From positions 185,282-249,281 of the forward strand of contig CAJXNP010000014.1 in NCBI GenBank assembly GCA_913057175.1: a stretch of DNA of 64,000 bases. Reading direction: 5' to 3'. Source of the stretch: an uncultured Cytophagales bacterium (lineage in GTDB: Bacteria > Bacteroidota > Bacteroidia > Cytophagales > Cyclobacteriaceae). The notes beneath the pieces were generated by a model. That model searched no databases and was not told the origin of the DNA. It saw only the letters and a list, made by a program, of their open reading frames with translations. Below, piece after piece: positions 42,701 through 50,684 of the stretch; within the stretch, counting starts at the first letter, position 1; every line of letters begins with the position of its first letter. Both the position numbers and the translations under genes were made by a program.

Positions 42701-44429
42701 CAATATCAAGTTCGGCAATTCACTCATCAGCCGGTTTGACCTGGATGCGGACATCAGCCAGGCGCTGAAGAAAAGCAAGTGGACCATCAACACCTACCGC
42801 ACAGCGGTGCAGACTTACCGGGAGGCCCGCAGCAAGGAAGAAAAACGGGAAATGGAACGGCTGATCGAGGACATCAAAAAGGACTTCGAATCGGAGATCA
42901 CGAAAAATGACAAGCGCGTACTGCGCCTGAATAAAGTGAAAGGTGAGCTCTTTAACCTCACCAACCAGCAGTCCCTTTTCGGGATGAGTGACAAGGAAAA
43001 GAAAGCCTGGGAAAAGCAGGTGGAAAAGCTAACGAAATCGGCCGATAAGCTGGAAGCCGAAATCGAAGAGATCAAAAGCAATAAGATCTATGAAAACGCC
43101 TTCGAATGGCGTTTCGAATTTCCGGAAGTGCTGGATGAGCTAGGGAATTTTGTGGGCTTTGATGTGGTGATTGGGAATCCGCCTTATATCAGACAGGAAG
43201 AATTTTCAGAGTTGAAACCGTACTTTCAAAGTACATTTCAGACCTATGCAGGCACAGCTGACCTGTATGTTTATTTCATAGAAAGAGGTCTTCAAGTAGC
43301 CAGACAAGGAGCACAATTTGTATTCATTCTTCCCAATAAATGGATGCGGGCAGGATACGGTTTGAACCTAAGAAAATGGATCAAAAACTATCAAATAGAA
43401 TCCATCATTGACTTTGGGGATTTGCCGGTGTTTGAAGAAGCCACTACCTATCCGTGCATCTGGCAAATACAAAAGGAGGAACCGGATTCTTCTTTTTTCA
43501 AATCTGCTCAGGTGGCAACACTTGACTTTCCTGACGGATTGAACAAGTACCTCACCAACGAGCTTATCGATGTAGATCAAAACCTTCTGCCCGATGCAGG
43601 ATGGACATTGGTGGATGATAAAGTTCAGCGATTATTGGAGAAAATAAAAAATGCAGGAACCCCGCTTGGAGAATATGTGAACGGGAAAATTTTTAGGGGA
43701 ATTGTAACTGGATTAAATGAAGCTTTTGTTATTGATGCTACCACGCGGGAGAGGTTAATTGATGAAGATCAAAACTCTAAGGAAATTATTAAACCCTTCC
43801 TAGCAGGAAAAGACATCAAACGGTACCAGCAACCAAAAAGTATTAAGTATTTGATCTTTACAAGAAGAGGAATTGAAATTGAGAATTATCCAGCTGTTTT
43901 GAAGCATTTATTAGAATTTAAAGACAAACTAAGTAAAAAAGCAGGAAATGCTGAATGGTACGAACTACAAGCTAGTCCGAGCGATTCCCAAAAATTTGAA
44001 AAGGTGAAAATTATGTATCCTGATATTTCAAAAAACTTAAACTTTATTTTAGATTTTGAAAATCACTTTAGTGTCAATACAGTTTATAATATTGAAAGTC
44101 AATCAATTTCTTTGTTGGGATACCTAAATTCCAATTTGTTTTTATTTTATTATCAGTCTGTTTCAAACTCCATTAGAGGTGGATATATGAGGTTTTTCAC
44201 AGATTATATTTCATTTTGTCCTGTACCTAAAGGTATTGGCAAGTTAGAATCAAAAGTCTCCCAAATCCTCTCCCTCAAAAAGCAAAATCCTTCCGCCGAC
44301 ACAAGCGCCCTGGAAAACGAGATCGATGTGATGGTATACAAACTCTACGACCTCTCCTACGACGAAGTAAAAATCGTCGATCCGGAGTTTGCAATGAGCG
44401 AGGAGGAGTATAATGAGATAAAAATATAA
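39789..44429 (+). CDS. Type IIG/Eco57I-like restriction-modification enzyme with in-frame DUF559 insertion
   Basis: This single 1546-codon frame has the parts of a combined nuclease-methyltransferase. The N-terminal region (about 1-190) has GRSDLVI and IIETKKPK, a PD-(D/E)XK nuclease core near residues 75-97. FFTPGFITMYM lies near 499. DPAVGSGHFL near 810 is methyltransferase motif I and GNPPYIRQEE near 1129 is motif IV (NPPY, adenine methylation). The C-terminal part is a target-recognition region. Residues 531-778 do not belong to the family: they hold repeat-encoded peptides and a DUF559 nuclease domain (577-712). A further repeat peptide occupies 873-882. Without these the protein would be close to 1290 residues. 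No separate specificity or BREX/DISARM gene is adjacent. Whether the enzyme still works is unknown. Confidence 0.85.
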   Translation: MITNFIKPRKALNKAYLKVKPNRSEIEQFKKNLIQLLDRSDDQESEEFHKNLVSDFLKNTYYSPNHFINTKGRSDLVIHNGKEAKSTVGVIIETKKPKASGNPEMVKKENINTKALHELILYFLRERMTHKNLEIKYLVATNIFEWYIFDASLFEKQFAQNKDFVKQFIAFEEGRLSGTTTDYFYNEIAKPLVAKLLADPDTSGKLEYTWFDFREYDTALRNQDKKDDTKLIALFKLLSPEHLLKLPFTNDSNSLDKAFYSELLHLIGLSETKEGSKKVIGRKPEGKRDPGSLLENTIVQLDSMDIISGLRNAGHFGSTYQERLFNVALELVITWINRILFLKLLEAQLISYHKGDASFAFLNFQKVKNFDDLNTLFFSVLARKPENRIEKVKHPFAQVPYLNSSLFERSEIEAQSIVISNLMDEQTIPVLSSTVLKDSNGNKRRGDLNAIEYIFEFLNSYDFSSEGSEEIQEENKALINASVLGLIFEKINGYKDGSFFTPGFITMYMCRETIRRAVVQKFNEALSGKITPPNPISKGDFGPNDDSRSSEVDESTSNYPETSSKSSPLLRGAGGVYSPRRKIIPYNKNLKELARKLRKESTRSEVLLWKELKGKFEEKYDFQRQKPLDEFIADFFCHELQLVIELDGITHDWEETMGNDEVKERRLNELGLNVLRFPDDEVSENIDGVVDTIRLYIKCFEADDGSGLQYEDTPLNPLSRGDFINADPGSFFESFKKGSEIPYGTETSSKSSPLLSSNSTNNPPLSRAHLPRQGAGGVSKYSSLTDIYEAIGTDFTKQEANRIINSLKICDPAVGSGHFLVSALNEIIAIKSELKILMDRTGKTLRDYHVEVVNDELVITDDDGRLFEYHANSPLLRGAGGVSESQRIQEALFHEKQLIIENCLFGVDINPNSVKICRLRLWIELLKHAYYVQEETLKSSSPVCYLESEELREGYEFPSVGQLQTLPNIDINIKFGNSLISRFDLDADISQALKKSKWTINTYRTAVQTYREARSKEEKREMERLIEDIKKDFESEITKNDKRVLRLNKVKGELFNLTNQQSLFGMSDKEKKAWEKQVEKLTKSADKLEAEIEEIKSNKIYENAFEWRFEFPEVLDELGNFVGFDVVIGNPPYIRQEEFSELKPYFQSTFQTYAGTADLYVYFIERGLQVARQGAQFVFILPNKWMRAGYGLNLRKWIKNYQIESIIDFGDLPVFEEATTYPCIWQIQKEEPDSSFFKSAQVATLDFPDGLNKYLTNELIDVDQNLLPDAGWTLVDDKVQRLLEKIKNAGTPLGEYVNGKIFRGIVTGLNEAFVIDATTRERLIDEDQNSKEIIKPFLAGKDIKRYQQPKSIKYLIFTRRGIEIENYPAVLKHLLEFKDKLSKKAGNAEWYELQASPSDSQKFEKVKIMYPDISKNLNFILDFENHFSVNTVYNIESQSISLLGYLNSNLFLFYYQSVSNSIRGGYMRFFTDYISFCPVPKGIGKLESKVSQILSLKKQNPSADTSALENEIDVMVYKLYDLSYDEVKIVDPEFAMSEEEYNEIKI
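41379..41411 (+). repeat. Insertion repeat A (left-end type, diverged)
   Basis: The 33-bp copy starts ACACCCCCAAATCCCATCTC. It is a diverged version of repeat C and encodes TPPNPISKGDF (residues 531-541). Its ACACCCC end is the inverse of the GGGGTGT end of repeat B, so A and B form an inverted pair. Confidence 0.75.
41487..41517 (+). repeat. Insertion repeat B (right-end type)
   Basis: The 31-bp copy contains the 16-bp palindrome CCCCTCT-TG-AGAGGGG followed by GCTGGGGGTGTGT. It is read as SPLLRGAGGV (residues 567-576). It is identical, base for base, to repeat E at 42405-42435. Confidence 0.85.
41923..41957 (+). repeat. Insertion repeat C (left-end type)
   Basis: The copy starts ACACACCCCTAAATCCCC and contains the inverse palindrome CCCCTCT-CA-AGAGGGG. 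It is read as TPLNPLSRGDF (residues 713-723), in the same frame as repeat A. Confidence 0.8.
42041..42123 (+). repeat. Insertion repeat D (right-end type, expanded)
   Basis: It begins TTCTCCGCTCTTGAG like repeat B, then degenerates, restarts with CTCCCCTCTCGAGAG, contains a nested palindrome CTGCC-GA-GGCAG and ends GCTGGGGGTGTGT. It is read as SPLL (752-755) through AGGV (775-778). The 20 or so bases before it repeat those before B with one change (TGAAACTTCATC-A/G-AAGAG), so the C-D block looks like a copy of the A-B block. Confidence 0.7.
42405..42435 (+). repeat. Insertion repeat E (solo right-end copy)
   Basis: This 31-bp sequence is identical to repeat B but stands alone, 282 bases beyond repeat D, between methyltransferase motif I and the GVDINPNSVKICRLRLW segment. 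It is read in the same frame (SPLLRGAGGV, residues 873-882), adding about 10 residues to the protein. Confidence 0.85.
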
Positions 44430-44473
44430 TTTGCTTTTTGAAAGAAAGGTTGACCAAACATGAAAGTCTTTTC

Positions 44474-45334
44474 TTAAGACCAGCCCATTTCTTTATCACT
44501 TTTCCTCAGGACTTTCTTACTTTCCACTCCCTTGCGCTTTGATCCATTATCCTCCAGCCAGACGATGGCTCCCGTCGGACACCTTTGAATGGGTACCTCG
44601 GTGGCATGATTGAGTGAATAATTGATCCGGGGGAGGTTGTTTATCATGCTGATCAAAGGCCCTCCGTCCATGGCACATTTTCCACAGGCCGTACAGCCCA
44701 CTTCGCAGTCTTCGAGCACCTCATCCCCGGCATCCAGGCTTTTGCAGGCTACCCAGAGTCTCCTGCTAATTGGCTGAAGCGAAAATAAGTCTTTTGGACA
44801 AACCTCCACACAATCGCCACAAGCGGTGCACTTGTCCGGATTGACTACGGGTAGCGAGTTTTCATCCATTGTGATCGCATCAAAATCACAAACCACCTCA
44901 CAATCGCCCTTACCGAGACATCCCCAGAAGCAGCCTTTGCCACCTCCGGAAACCAGGGCAGCTGCGGTACAGGTATCCAACCCATCATAATGAGCCCGGT
45001 TGCGTGCCACATTTTTTCCACCGGCGCAAGCCAGTCGCGCTACCATCTTTTCCTCAGAGCCTAAGGATACTCCGAGATAGCTGGCAATTTGCTGTCTGGC
45101 TTCATCTGAGCTCACCGTGCATTTGCCGGGTAGCACGGTACCCTGTACCAGGCCTTCAGCAAATGGTCGGCAACCAGGAAATCCGCAAGCCCCGCAGTTA
45201 GCATGGGGTAGCATGTCTTCCACCTTATCTATTCTTGGGTCTTCATAAACATAGAGTTTCTTATTGGCTATTACGAGCATAATTGCCAATAAAATGGTAA
45301 GACTTCCAAGAGCTATTAAGGCAGTTAGGATCAT
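44474..45334 (-). CDS. rnfB: Rnf complex subunit B, multi-cluster ferredoxin
   Basis: This 286-residue protein has an N-terminal membrane anchor (residues 1-25). NCGACGFPGC near residues 46-55 binds the first [4Fe-4S] cluster of RnfB. Further motifs follow: CVxVC-type CTACGDCVEVCP, CEVGCTACGKC and the closing RCPTGAI. RnfB receives electrons from reduced ferredoxin and feeds the Rnf complex, which couples them to Na+ or H+ transport across the inner membrane. It is the last gene of the operon, 4 bases after the reductase gene; in canonical clusters rnfB usually neighbours rnfA or rnfC. It converges with the restriction gene (44-base gap). Confidence 0.95.
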   Translation of the reverse strand: MILTALIALGSLTILLAIMLVIANKKLYVYEDPRIDKVEDMLPHANCGACGFPGCRPFAEGLVQGTVLPGKCTVSSDEARQQIASYLGVSLGSEEKMVARLACAGGKNVARNRAHYDGLDTCTAAALVSGGGKGCFWGCLGKGDCEVVCDFDAITMDENSLPVVNPDKCTACGDCVEVCPKDLFSLQPISRRLWVACKSLDAGDEVLEDCEVGCTACGKCAMDGGPLISMINNLPRINYSLNHATEVPIQRCPTGAIVWLEDNGSKRKGVESKKVLRKSDKEMGWS

Positions 45335-45338
45335 CGTA

Positions 45339-46196
45339 TTAGTAAATTATTTCCCTCCATCGATTGCCTGCGATCAGTTCAGCTTTTCGCACCTGCCAGG
45401 CACCGAAGGAGCCAAGTATGGTAGAAAAAGCCCTGTCAAGCTGTTCATAAATCTTTTCATAACCAGCCACATAAATTCGGGTGTTAACCTTGTTTAGCAT
45501 TTCCAGTATCTCCTCTGTTCTTGATTCGATTTGTGTAGCCAGCGGAATGTCGTCATTCATGTGTGGACGCGGACTTAAGGCATGAAAAGCCTTGAAGGTT
45601 TCGCGGTCATAGTAATTGGTCAGGTCCCCATCCTCTTCATTGAGATAAAGAAGTTCCAGACCACTTTTGGCACCATAAAACAAACGGATCCGTCCTTTCC
45701 AGTCTTTTACATCCTTATAAATGTGTTTCACAAAAGCCCTAAAGGGCGCAATGCCTGTCCCCATGCCAATGAGTATCAGGTCTGTAGTTTTGTCTTCGGG
45801 GACTTCAAAAGGAATCTCGTGCGGACCTGTTATGGTAATCTGATCACCAGGGTGCCTGTCGCAAAGGTAGTTGGAAGCTACGCCCTTGTACAACTCACCA
45901 TTGAATTCGTCCACATAGTCACAGCGCTTGACCAGCACTTTGATTTGTGTCGCGCCTTTCTTTTTCTTCGGCATATCCGCCACGCTGTATAACCGGTAGT
46001 GTTTATTGGTTCCGAACTCACCTTGATGATCGACCAGAACGCCAAAGCTCTGGTTTATTTTCGGTTCCCAATCAAGGTCTTTGACTTCAAGTAGCAGTTC
46101 CCTGATCTCTTCAGTATCCATGGGAGTCAGCCGCTCAGAGGCCATCACTGTCGCCAAATGAGTATCTGTTCTGTCAAATTCTTTTAAATGTGCCAT
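45339..46196 (-). CDS. Ferredoxin-NADP+ reductase-like flavoprotein
   Basis: This 285-residue soluble protein has a plant-type FNR fold. RLYSVADMP near residue 68 is the RxYS FAD-binding motif. GMGTGIAPFRAFV near 142-154 is the NADP-binding loop. RIRLFYGAKSGLELLYLNE and RIYVAGYEKIYEQ are the usual later segments. It has no aromatic-dioxygenase or ferredoxin fusion. Its place between rnfA/the small Cys-rich gene and rnfB suggests it exchanges electrons between ferredoxin and NADP(H) alongside the Rnf pump. Preference for NADP over NAD is inferred from family resemblance only. Confidence 0.88.
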   Translation of the reverse strand: MAHLKEFDRTDTHLATVMASERLTPMDTEEIRELLLEVKDLDWEPKINQSFGVLVDHQGEFGTNKHYRLYSVADMPKKKKGATQIKVLVKRCDYVDEFNGELYKGVASNYLCDRHPGDQITITGPHEIPFEVPEDKTTDLILIGMGTGIAPFRAFVKHIYKDVKDWKGRIRLFYGAKSGLELLYLNEEDGDLTNYYDRETFKAFHALSPRPHMNDDIPLATQIESRTEEILEMLNKVNTRIYVAGYEKIYEQLDRAFSTILGSFGAWQVRKAELIAGNRWREIIY

Positions 46197-46207
46197 TGCA
46201 TTATTGT

Positions 46208-46423
46208 TTAATGTTGCTCTTCATGTTGTAATTTCTTGTTTAGCTTTTTGGTGCATACCAGACCGCAGCCACAACCGCCGCCCTGACAATCAGATCTGCC
46301 GGCCAAAGCGTCTTCGTCATTTATATATTCTCTGAAATAACGTTTCCAAACAAACTGAACCGATATCCAGCCTAGTACCATGGCTACCACAGCGCCTGTC
46401 CCTATGATCAATGAGTAGATCAT
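46208..46423 (-). CDS. Small Cys-rich membrane protein (NqrM/DUF539-like)
   Basis: This 71-residue protein starts inside the rnfA stop codon (ATGA, start at 46423; a longer open frame to 46510 overlaps rnfA). One membrane helix (about residues 4-24) precedes a charged segment and a Cys cluster (SDCQGGGCGCGLVC). The plan of one helix plus a short Cys motif is that of NqrM, the assembly factor of the Na+-pumping NADH:quinone reductase, whose subunits are homologous to Rnf. A role in inserting the iron centre of RnfA/RnfE is inferred. Similarity is in layout rather than clear sequence identity. Confidence 0.65.
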   Translation of the reverse strand: MIYSLIIGTGAVVAMVLGWISVQFVWKRYFREYINDEDALAGRSDCQGGGCGCGLVCTKKLNKKLQHEEQH

Positions 46424-47001
46424 TGGCTTCCTAATCCTGAAAATCCCATAAAGACCAGCGACAAAATTCCGGCTACCAATAAGGTTAACACCGTCCCTTT
46501 CACCGTCCACGGAACATCGGCGAAATCCAGTTTCTCACGCAAGCCTGCTATCAGTACCAGTGCCAATGTGAAACCAGCGCCAGCGCCCAGAGCGTACACA
46601 ATACTTTGGACAAATCCATAGCCCTTGGCTGTTTGGAAAAGTGCCAGACCTAAGATGGCACAATTGGTTGTAATCAAAGGCAGGAATATGCCCAATGCCC
46701 TAAACAATGCCGGACTCATTTTCTTGATAAACATTTCGACCAACTGTACTGTGGATGCAATCACTACGATGTAGCTGATCAATTGGAGAAATGGGGCATT
46801 GATAGCCTCCAGTCCCCAGTGAATCCCATAGGCGCACATCGAGCTGATCAGCATAACAAAAGTCACCGCTGCTCCCATCCTGGTAGCTGTGGCCATCTTT
46901 CCGGACACTCCCAGAAAGGGACAAATGCCAAGGAAGTAGGCCAGCACAAAATTGTTGACCAGACTTGCGCTTATGAAAATGTACCAGATCGATTCGTTCA
47001 T
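46420..47001 (-). CDS. rnfA: Rnf complex membrane subunit A
   Basis: This 193-residue protein has six predicted membrane helices. NNFVLAYFLGICPFLGVSGK near the start and TTNCAILGLALF in the middle contain the two conserved cysteines that hold the intramembrane iron-sulfur centre shared with RnfE/NqrD/NqrE. GAGAGFTLALVLIAGLREK is the usual penultimate helix. It is translated just after rnfE with a 4-base overlap. Confidence 0.95.
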   Translation of the reverse strand: MNESIWYIFISASLVNNFVLAYFLGICPFLGVSGKMATATRMGAAVTFVMLISSMCAYGIHWGLEAINAPFLQLISYIVVIASTVQLVEMFIKKMSPALFRALGIFLPLITTNCAILGLALFQTAKGYGFVQSIVYALGAGAGFTLALVLIAGLREKLDFADVPWTVKGTVLTLLVAGILSLVFMGFSGLGSQ

Positions 47002-47639
47002 GTCGTTTTTCTTCGTTTAAGCAGGTTAAAAAACAAAAGCCACAGTGCCAGCGTAAAGAATCCGCCTGCTGGCAGGATCATGACCACCCAGGGTTGAAAT
47101 CCTTCGGGAAACAGGTGGATGTTAAAAAGGCTCCCACTTCCCAGTACCTCTCTGACGGCTCCGAGGCAAAACAACGCAAACACAAAACCGAAGCCCATAC
47201 CGAGCGCATCGAGGATAGATTTACCTATCCCATTCTTCGAAGCAAACGCCTCCGCACGGCTCAGTATCAGGCAGTTCACCACGATCAGGGAAATAAAAGC
47301 ACCTAAGCTGTTGTGCAACTCCACGCTGATTGCCTGGATGGCGTAGTCTGTCATGGTGACGAAGGTGGCAATGATTAGAATGTAAGAAGCGATTCTCACC
47401 TGCTTTGGAATAACCTTTCGCAATAGCGACACCAAAATATTTGACATTAGCAGAACGAAGGTCGTTGCCAGTCCCATCGCCAGGGCGTTCTCAGCAGTAT
47501 TGGAAACGGCCAATACAGGGCACATACCCAATACCTGAACGTATACCGGGTTGTCCTTCCAGAGCCCTTTGACAAATTCGTTGGTAGAGGGGTTGCTCGC
47601 CAATGAAGCAAAAAAGCCTTGTTCCTTGTTTCTATTCAT
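46998..47639 (-). CDS. rnfE: Rnf complex membrane subunit E
   Basis: The start at 47639 (MNRNKEQGFF) gives 213 residues. The open frame continues to 47789 but that part overlaps rnfG and is not conserved-looking. Six membrane helices follow, with NPVYVQVLGMCPVLAVSN and VVNCLILSRAEAFAS carrying the conserved cysteines paired with those of RnfA, and GFGFVFALFCLGAVREVLG. The start overlaps the end of rnfG by 8 bases. Confidence 0.94.
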   Translation of the reverse strand: MNRNKEQGFFASLASNPSTNEFVKGLWKDNPVYVQVLGMCPVLAVSNTAENALAMGLATTFVLLMSNILVSLLRKVIPKQVRIASYILIIATFVTMTDYAIQAISVELHNSLGAFISLIVVNCLILSRAEAFASKNGIGKSILDALGMGFGFVFALFCLGAVREVLGSGSLFNIHLFPEGFQPWVVMILPAGGFFTLALWLLFFNLLKRRKTT

Positions 47640-48306
47640 TGCTGGCTTGATTTTGTAGTTGTTCCAATTGACCCTGGATGATGGGTGCCCATCTACTGGC
47701 GCTTTCATCAATGATACTACCGACTGCACGCGACGAAATAGTTGCCCCGGTGATGCCATCCACTTCCCATGGGTTCTTTTTATTTCCAAATTTTACAGTT
47801 ACCACTTCATTGGCGAGTCCAGATTGATCGGAGTTCAACGACACGTCCAGGGCTTGAAAATTATTCAGGAAGTTTTCATCCTTAGCAATCTTGTCTCCAA
47901 GTCCCGGTGTCTCCTTTGTTTCCAATACCTGAAATCCAATCACCGTTTGTTTTTCAGGACTATAGCCATAGAGTACTTTGATCTTATCTGCATAACCTTG
48001 ACCCTCTCCCTGGATCGCAATTCCCACCAACCTTCCAGCATCATCATACCCCGCGTAAATCAATTCGGACTCCTGGTCGCCTTGCACCAAATTGCCGTCT
48101 ACCAGAGAATAAGCTACCGTCTGCTTAGTGCCAGGCACCACATTGAGAATCGCTTTTTCCAGTGCCTCGGCTTTCAGGCGTAGCACGCGAGGCAGTGTCC
48201 CCTCATAAGTCAGCACTATCAGCAGGGCACAAAAAATACCGATTCCACCCATCGTGAAAAGCATTTTTTGGCTGCTTGTAGCCTGGGTGTCTTTTACTTC
48301 ATTCAT
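47632..48306 (-). CDS. rnfG: Rnf complex FMN-binding subunit G
   Basis: This 224-residue protein has one N-terminal membrane helix (about 15-35) and a periplasmic FMN-binding domain. DGITGATISSRAV near residues 185-197 contains the TGAT sequence whose last Thr carries covalent FMN in this family. GEGQGYADKIKVLYGYSPEKQTVIGFQVL and ETPGLGDKI are typical upstream segments. It lies between rnfD (4-base overlap) and rnfE. Confidence 0.95.
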   Translation of the reverse strand: MNEVKDTQATSSQKMLFTMGGIGIFCALLIVLTYEGTLPRVLRLKAEALEKAILNVVPGTKQTVAYSLVDGNLVQGDQESELIYAGYDDAGRLVGIAIQGEGQGYADKIKVLYGYSPEKQTVIGFQVLETKETPGLGDKIAKDENFLNNFQALDVSLNSDQSGLANEVVTVKFGNKKNPWEVDGITGATISSRAVGSIIDESASRWAPIIQGQLEQLQNQASNE

Positions 48307-49316
48307 GAGGCGATCTTTTTTGTTCCATATACACGATGTTGTATAACCCTGTCAATTTGAGGAGCGATGGCATTGCCAATCAGAATGGCATACATGACAC
48401 CTTCCGGCAATCCTCCCCAAATCCGTATCACTACCACCAGCAAGCCGATAACAGTTCCATAAATCACCACTCCCAGGGAAGTAATGGGTGAGCCTACCAT
48501 ATCAGTTGCCATAAATACGGCGCCGAGCATCAATCCACCAGAGAAAAGCATGAAGAGAGGTGTAGGGTAGCTTTCCGGGTTCAAAAAATTCAAAACAAAA
48601 CTGAGTGTAAACACGGTGGCCAGTATGGCTACCGGTATTCGCCAGTTCATCATCTTTCGGCCGATCAGGTAGAGGCCAGCCAATAGGATCACAATAGCAG
48701 ATGTCTCGCCTGTTGAGCCGCTTACCAGGCCCAATGCCAGATCTTGCGTTTCCACAGCTACTTTGTCAAATTTCCAGGCAGACAATGGGGTAGCGCCGCT
48801 CATCGCATCGAATACCGGTTCCATAAAAGGCAACGCCATCAGAGAAGATCCCACTGTGCTGAATCTGCTGATCGCAAATGGCTCCGTCCAGGTGGTGATG
48901 GCAACCGGAAAAGCTGCTTGTAAAAAGGCACGCCCCACCAGTGCAGGGTTAAATACATTGTAGCCCAGCCCGCCGAAGACAAATTTACCCAGCGCAATCG
49001 ATACCATTCCTCCCAGGACTACCATCCACAGTGGGAAGGACGGAGGAAGGGTCAATCCAAAAAGCAATCCCGTAATTACAGCAGACCAATCCGAAATAGT
49101 TGTTTCCTTACCTGACCACTTACAAAGGACGTGTTCTGTTATCACACAAGACGCGACTGCAGCTGTGAGGACAAGCAGGGCATTTATTCCAAATGCAAAT
49201 ATAGCATAGGCTGCCACCGGCAGGAGAGCGTACACGACATTGCGCATGATGTCTACGGTGCTAGTCCCTTTGACAAGGTGTGGCGAGGTACTGATATGTA
49301 ATACTTTTCCTTCCAT
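48303..49316 (-). CDS. rnfD: Rnf complex membrane subunit D
   Basis: The start at 49316 (MEGKVLHISTSPH) gives 337 residues and overlaps the rnfC stop by one base (TGATG); a longer frame to 49424 lies inside rnfC. About nine to ten membrane helices are present. MSGATPLSAW contains the SGAT motif for covalent FMN, and NVFNPALVGRAFLQAAFP and DMVGSPIT are characteristic. HISTSPHL near the N-terminus is the conserved start of RnfD. Confidence 0.95.
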   Translation of the reverse strand: MEGKVLHISTSPHLVKGTSTVDIMRNVVYALLPVAAYAIFAFGINALLVLTAAVASCVITEHVLCKWSGKETTISDWSAVITGLLFGLTLPPSFPLWMVVLGGMVSIALGKFVFGGLGYNVFNPALVGRAFLQAAFPVAITTWTEPFAISRFSTVGSSLMALPFMEPVFDAMSGATPLSAWKFDKVAVETQDLALGLVSGSTGETSAIVILLAGLYLIGRKMMNWRIPVAILATVFTLSFVLNFLNPESYPTPLFMLFSGGLMLGAVFMATDMVGSPITSLGVVIYGTVIGLLVVVIRIWGGLPEGVMYAILIGNAIAPQIDRVIQHRVYGTKKIAS

Positions 49317-50665
49317 CAGGCTACTTTTTGACTGGCTTTCCGTTTTCGTACGATTCCTTTTGATAACCTGAATTGCTGGACCAAGGGGATATTGGATGGG
49401 CAGACATACGAACATGATCCACATTCAAAGCAGTCCATCAAATGATGTTGTGCTTCCATCTCATCATAGGCCTCTGCTTTGGCCAGGATTCCCAATTTTG
49501 AGGGGTTGAGAAAAATCGGGCAGGCATCCACACAGGCACCGCAATTGATGCAGGGGAAGATTTTTTGGTTTTGCTTTACATCTTTTTCCGTGAAAACTAC
49601 AACCCCCGATGTTCCTTTGGTGATGGAAATATCAAGGTTGGAAACGGCCATTCCCATCATGGGACCACCCATGTAAACCTCCCTGATGCTACCCTTGATA
49701 CCTACCTTCTCCAGCGCAAAACGCAGTGGCGTTCCAACAGGCATCAGGTAATTTCCTTTGTCTATTACTCCCGGGCCGGTAATTGTAATGACCCGCTCCT
49801 GAATTCCCCGACCGTATGGAAGCAAACGGCCAATTTCTGCAGCGGTCGCAATATTGATCACTACCACGCCTACATCAATGGGCAATCCCCCGGATGGGAC
49901 TTCAATGCCCAATACGGAGGTGATCAACATTTTTTCAGATCCCTGGGGATATTTTACCGGCACAACCTGTATCGTAACAGGAAGGTCTTTCGGGATGTGT
50001 TTTGACAGGTGAATGGCTGCATCTTTCTTATTGGCCTCGATGCCAATAATGGCTTTCGGAGCTCCCGTAGCTTTCATCAGGTAGCGGATCCCCAACATGA
50101 TGTCGCTCTCCTGCTCCAGCATTACCCGGTGGTCTGTGGTAAGAAAGGGCTCGCATTCTATTCCGTTAAGCATTAGGGTTTTGCACTCCTTGCCATCGGG
50201 TACTTTTAGTTTTACATGCGTAGGGAAAGCGGCTCCCCCCAGTCCAACAATGCCCGCATCCTGAATTCCCTGGAGTATTTCCTCTGCGGTGGCGCTTTCC
50301 ACATCAATGGGTTCCCCTTCAATGGCTTCCTGGCCGGAAGCCGGAAATGGACGGATGTGTAATCCCGGTACCATTTTGCCGGAAAGGATCGGTACGTTGC
50401 CGATTTTATGAACCACTCCCGATACAGGTGAATGCAGGGGTACGGAAACGTAGCCTGATGCTTTGGCAAGCAATTGTCCCCGAACGACTTCCTGCTTTTC
50501 CCGTACGACGATCTCTGAGGGAGCGCCCAGGTGTTGTACAACGGGTAAAATAATTTCAGGGGCAAAAGCGAACTGTCGGATCGCTGATCCGGCAGTTCCC
50601 TGTTTATTTTCCGGGGGATGAACCCCATGTTTGAATGTTCGCTTGCTGAAGGAGATAAGGCCCAT
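49316..50665 (-). CDS. rnfC: Rnf complex subunit C, NADH/ferredoxin-interacting
   Basis: The start at 50665 (MGLISFSKRTFKHG) gives 449 residues and leaves 19 bases after the oxidoreductase gene; the open frame upstream overlaps that gene. KTLMLNGIECEPFLTTDHR and GLGGAAFPTHVKL belong to the FMN/NADH-binding Nqo1-like region; YMGGPMMGMAV follows. CINCGACVDACP and CFECGSCSYVCP near the C-terminus bind two [4Fe-4S] clusters. The long Ala-rich tail of gamma-proteobacterial RnfC is absent, as in most other phyla. Confidence 0.95.
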   Translation of the reverse strand: MGLISFSKRTFKHGVHPPENKQGTAGSAIRQFAFAPEIILPVVQHLGAPSEIVVREKQEVVRGQLLAKASGYVSVPLHSPVSGVVHKIGNVPILSGKMVPGLHIRPFPASGQEAIEGEPIDVESATAEEILQGIQDAGIVGLGGAAFPTHVKLKVPDGKECKTLMLNGIECEPFLTTDHRVMLEQESDIMLGIRYLMKATGAPKAIIGIEANKKDAAIHLSKHIPKDLPVTIQVVPVKYPQGSEKMLITSVLGIEVPSGGLPIDVGVVVINIATAAEIGRLLPYGRGIQERVITITGPGVIDKGNYLMPVGTPLRFALEKVGIKGSIREVYMGGPMMGMAVSNLDISITKGTSGVVVFTEKDVKQNQKIFPCINCGACVDACPIFLNPSKLGILAKAEAYDEMEAQHHLMDCFECGSCSYVCPSNIPLVQQFRLSKGIVRKRKASQKVA

Positions 50666-50684
50666 TGGTCTTCGCAGATTAGAT

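Noticed and set aside
39789..44429. BREX PglX-type methyltransferase or DISARM component
   Set aside because: No brx, pgl, helicase or phospholipase D-type neighbours are present, and the protein has its own N-terminal nuclease core and NPPY methyltransferase, fitting a stand-alone type IIG enzyme.
47640..47789. N-terminal extension of rnfE
   Set aside because: It overlaps rnfG in another frame, and RnfE proteins start at the position corresponding to 47639.
50212..50628. 138-codon minus-strand frame inside rnfC
   Set aside because: It is another frame of rnfC, which has a complete and well-matched translation.
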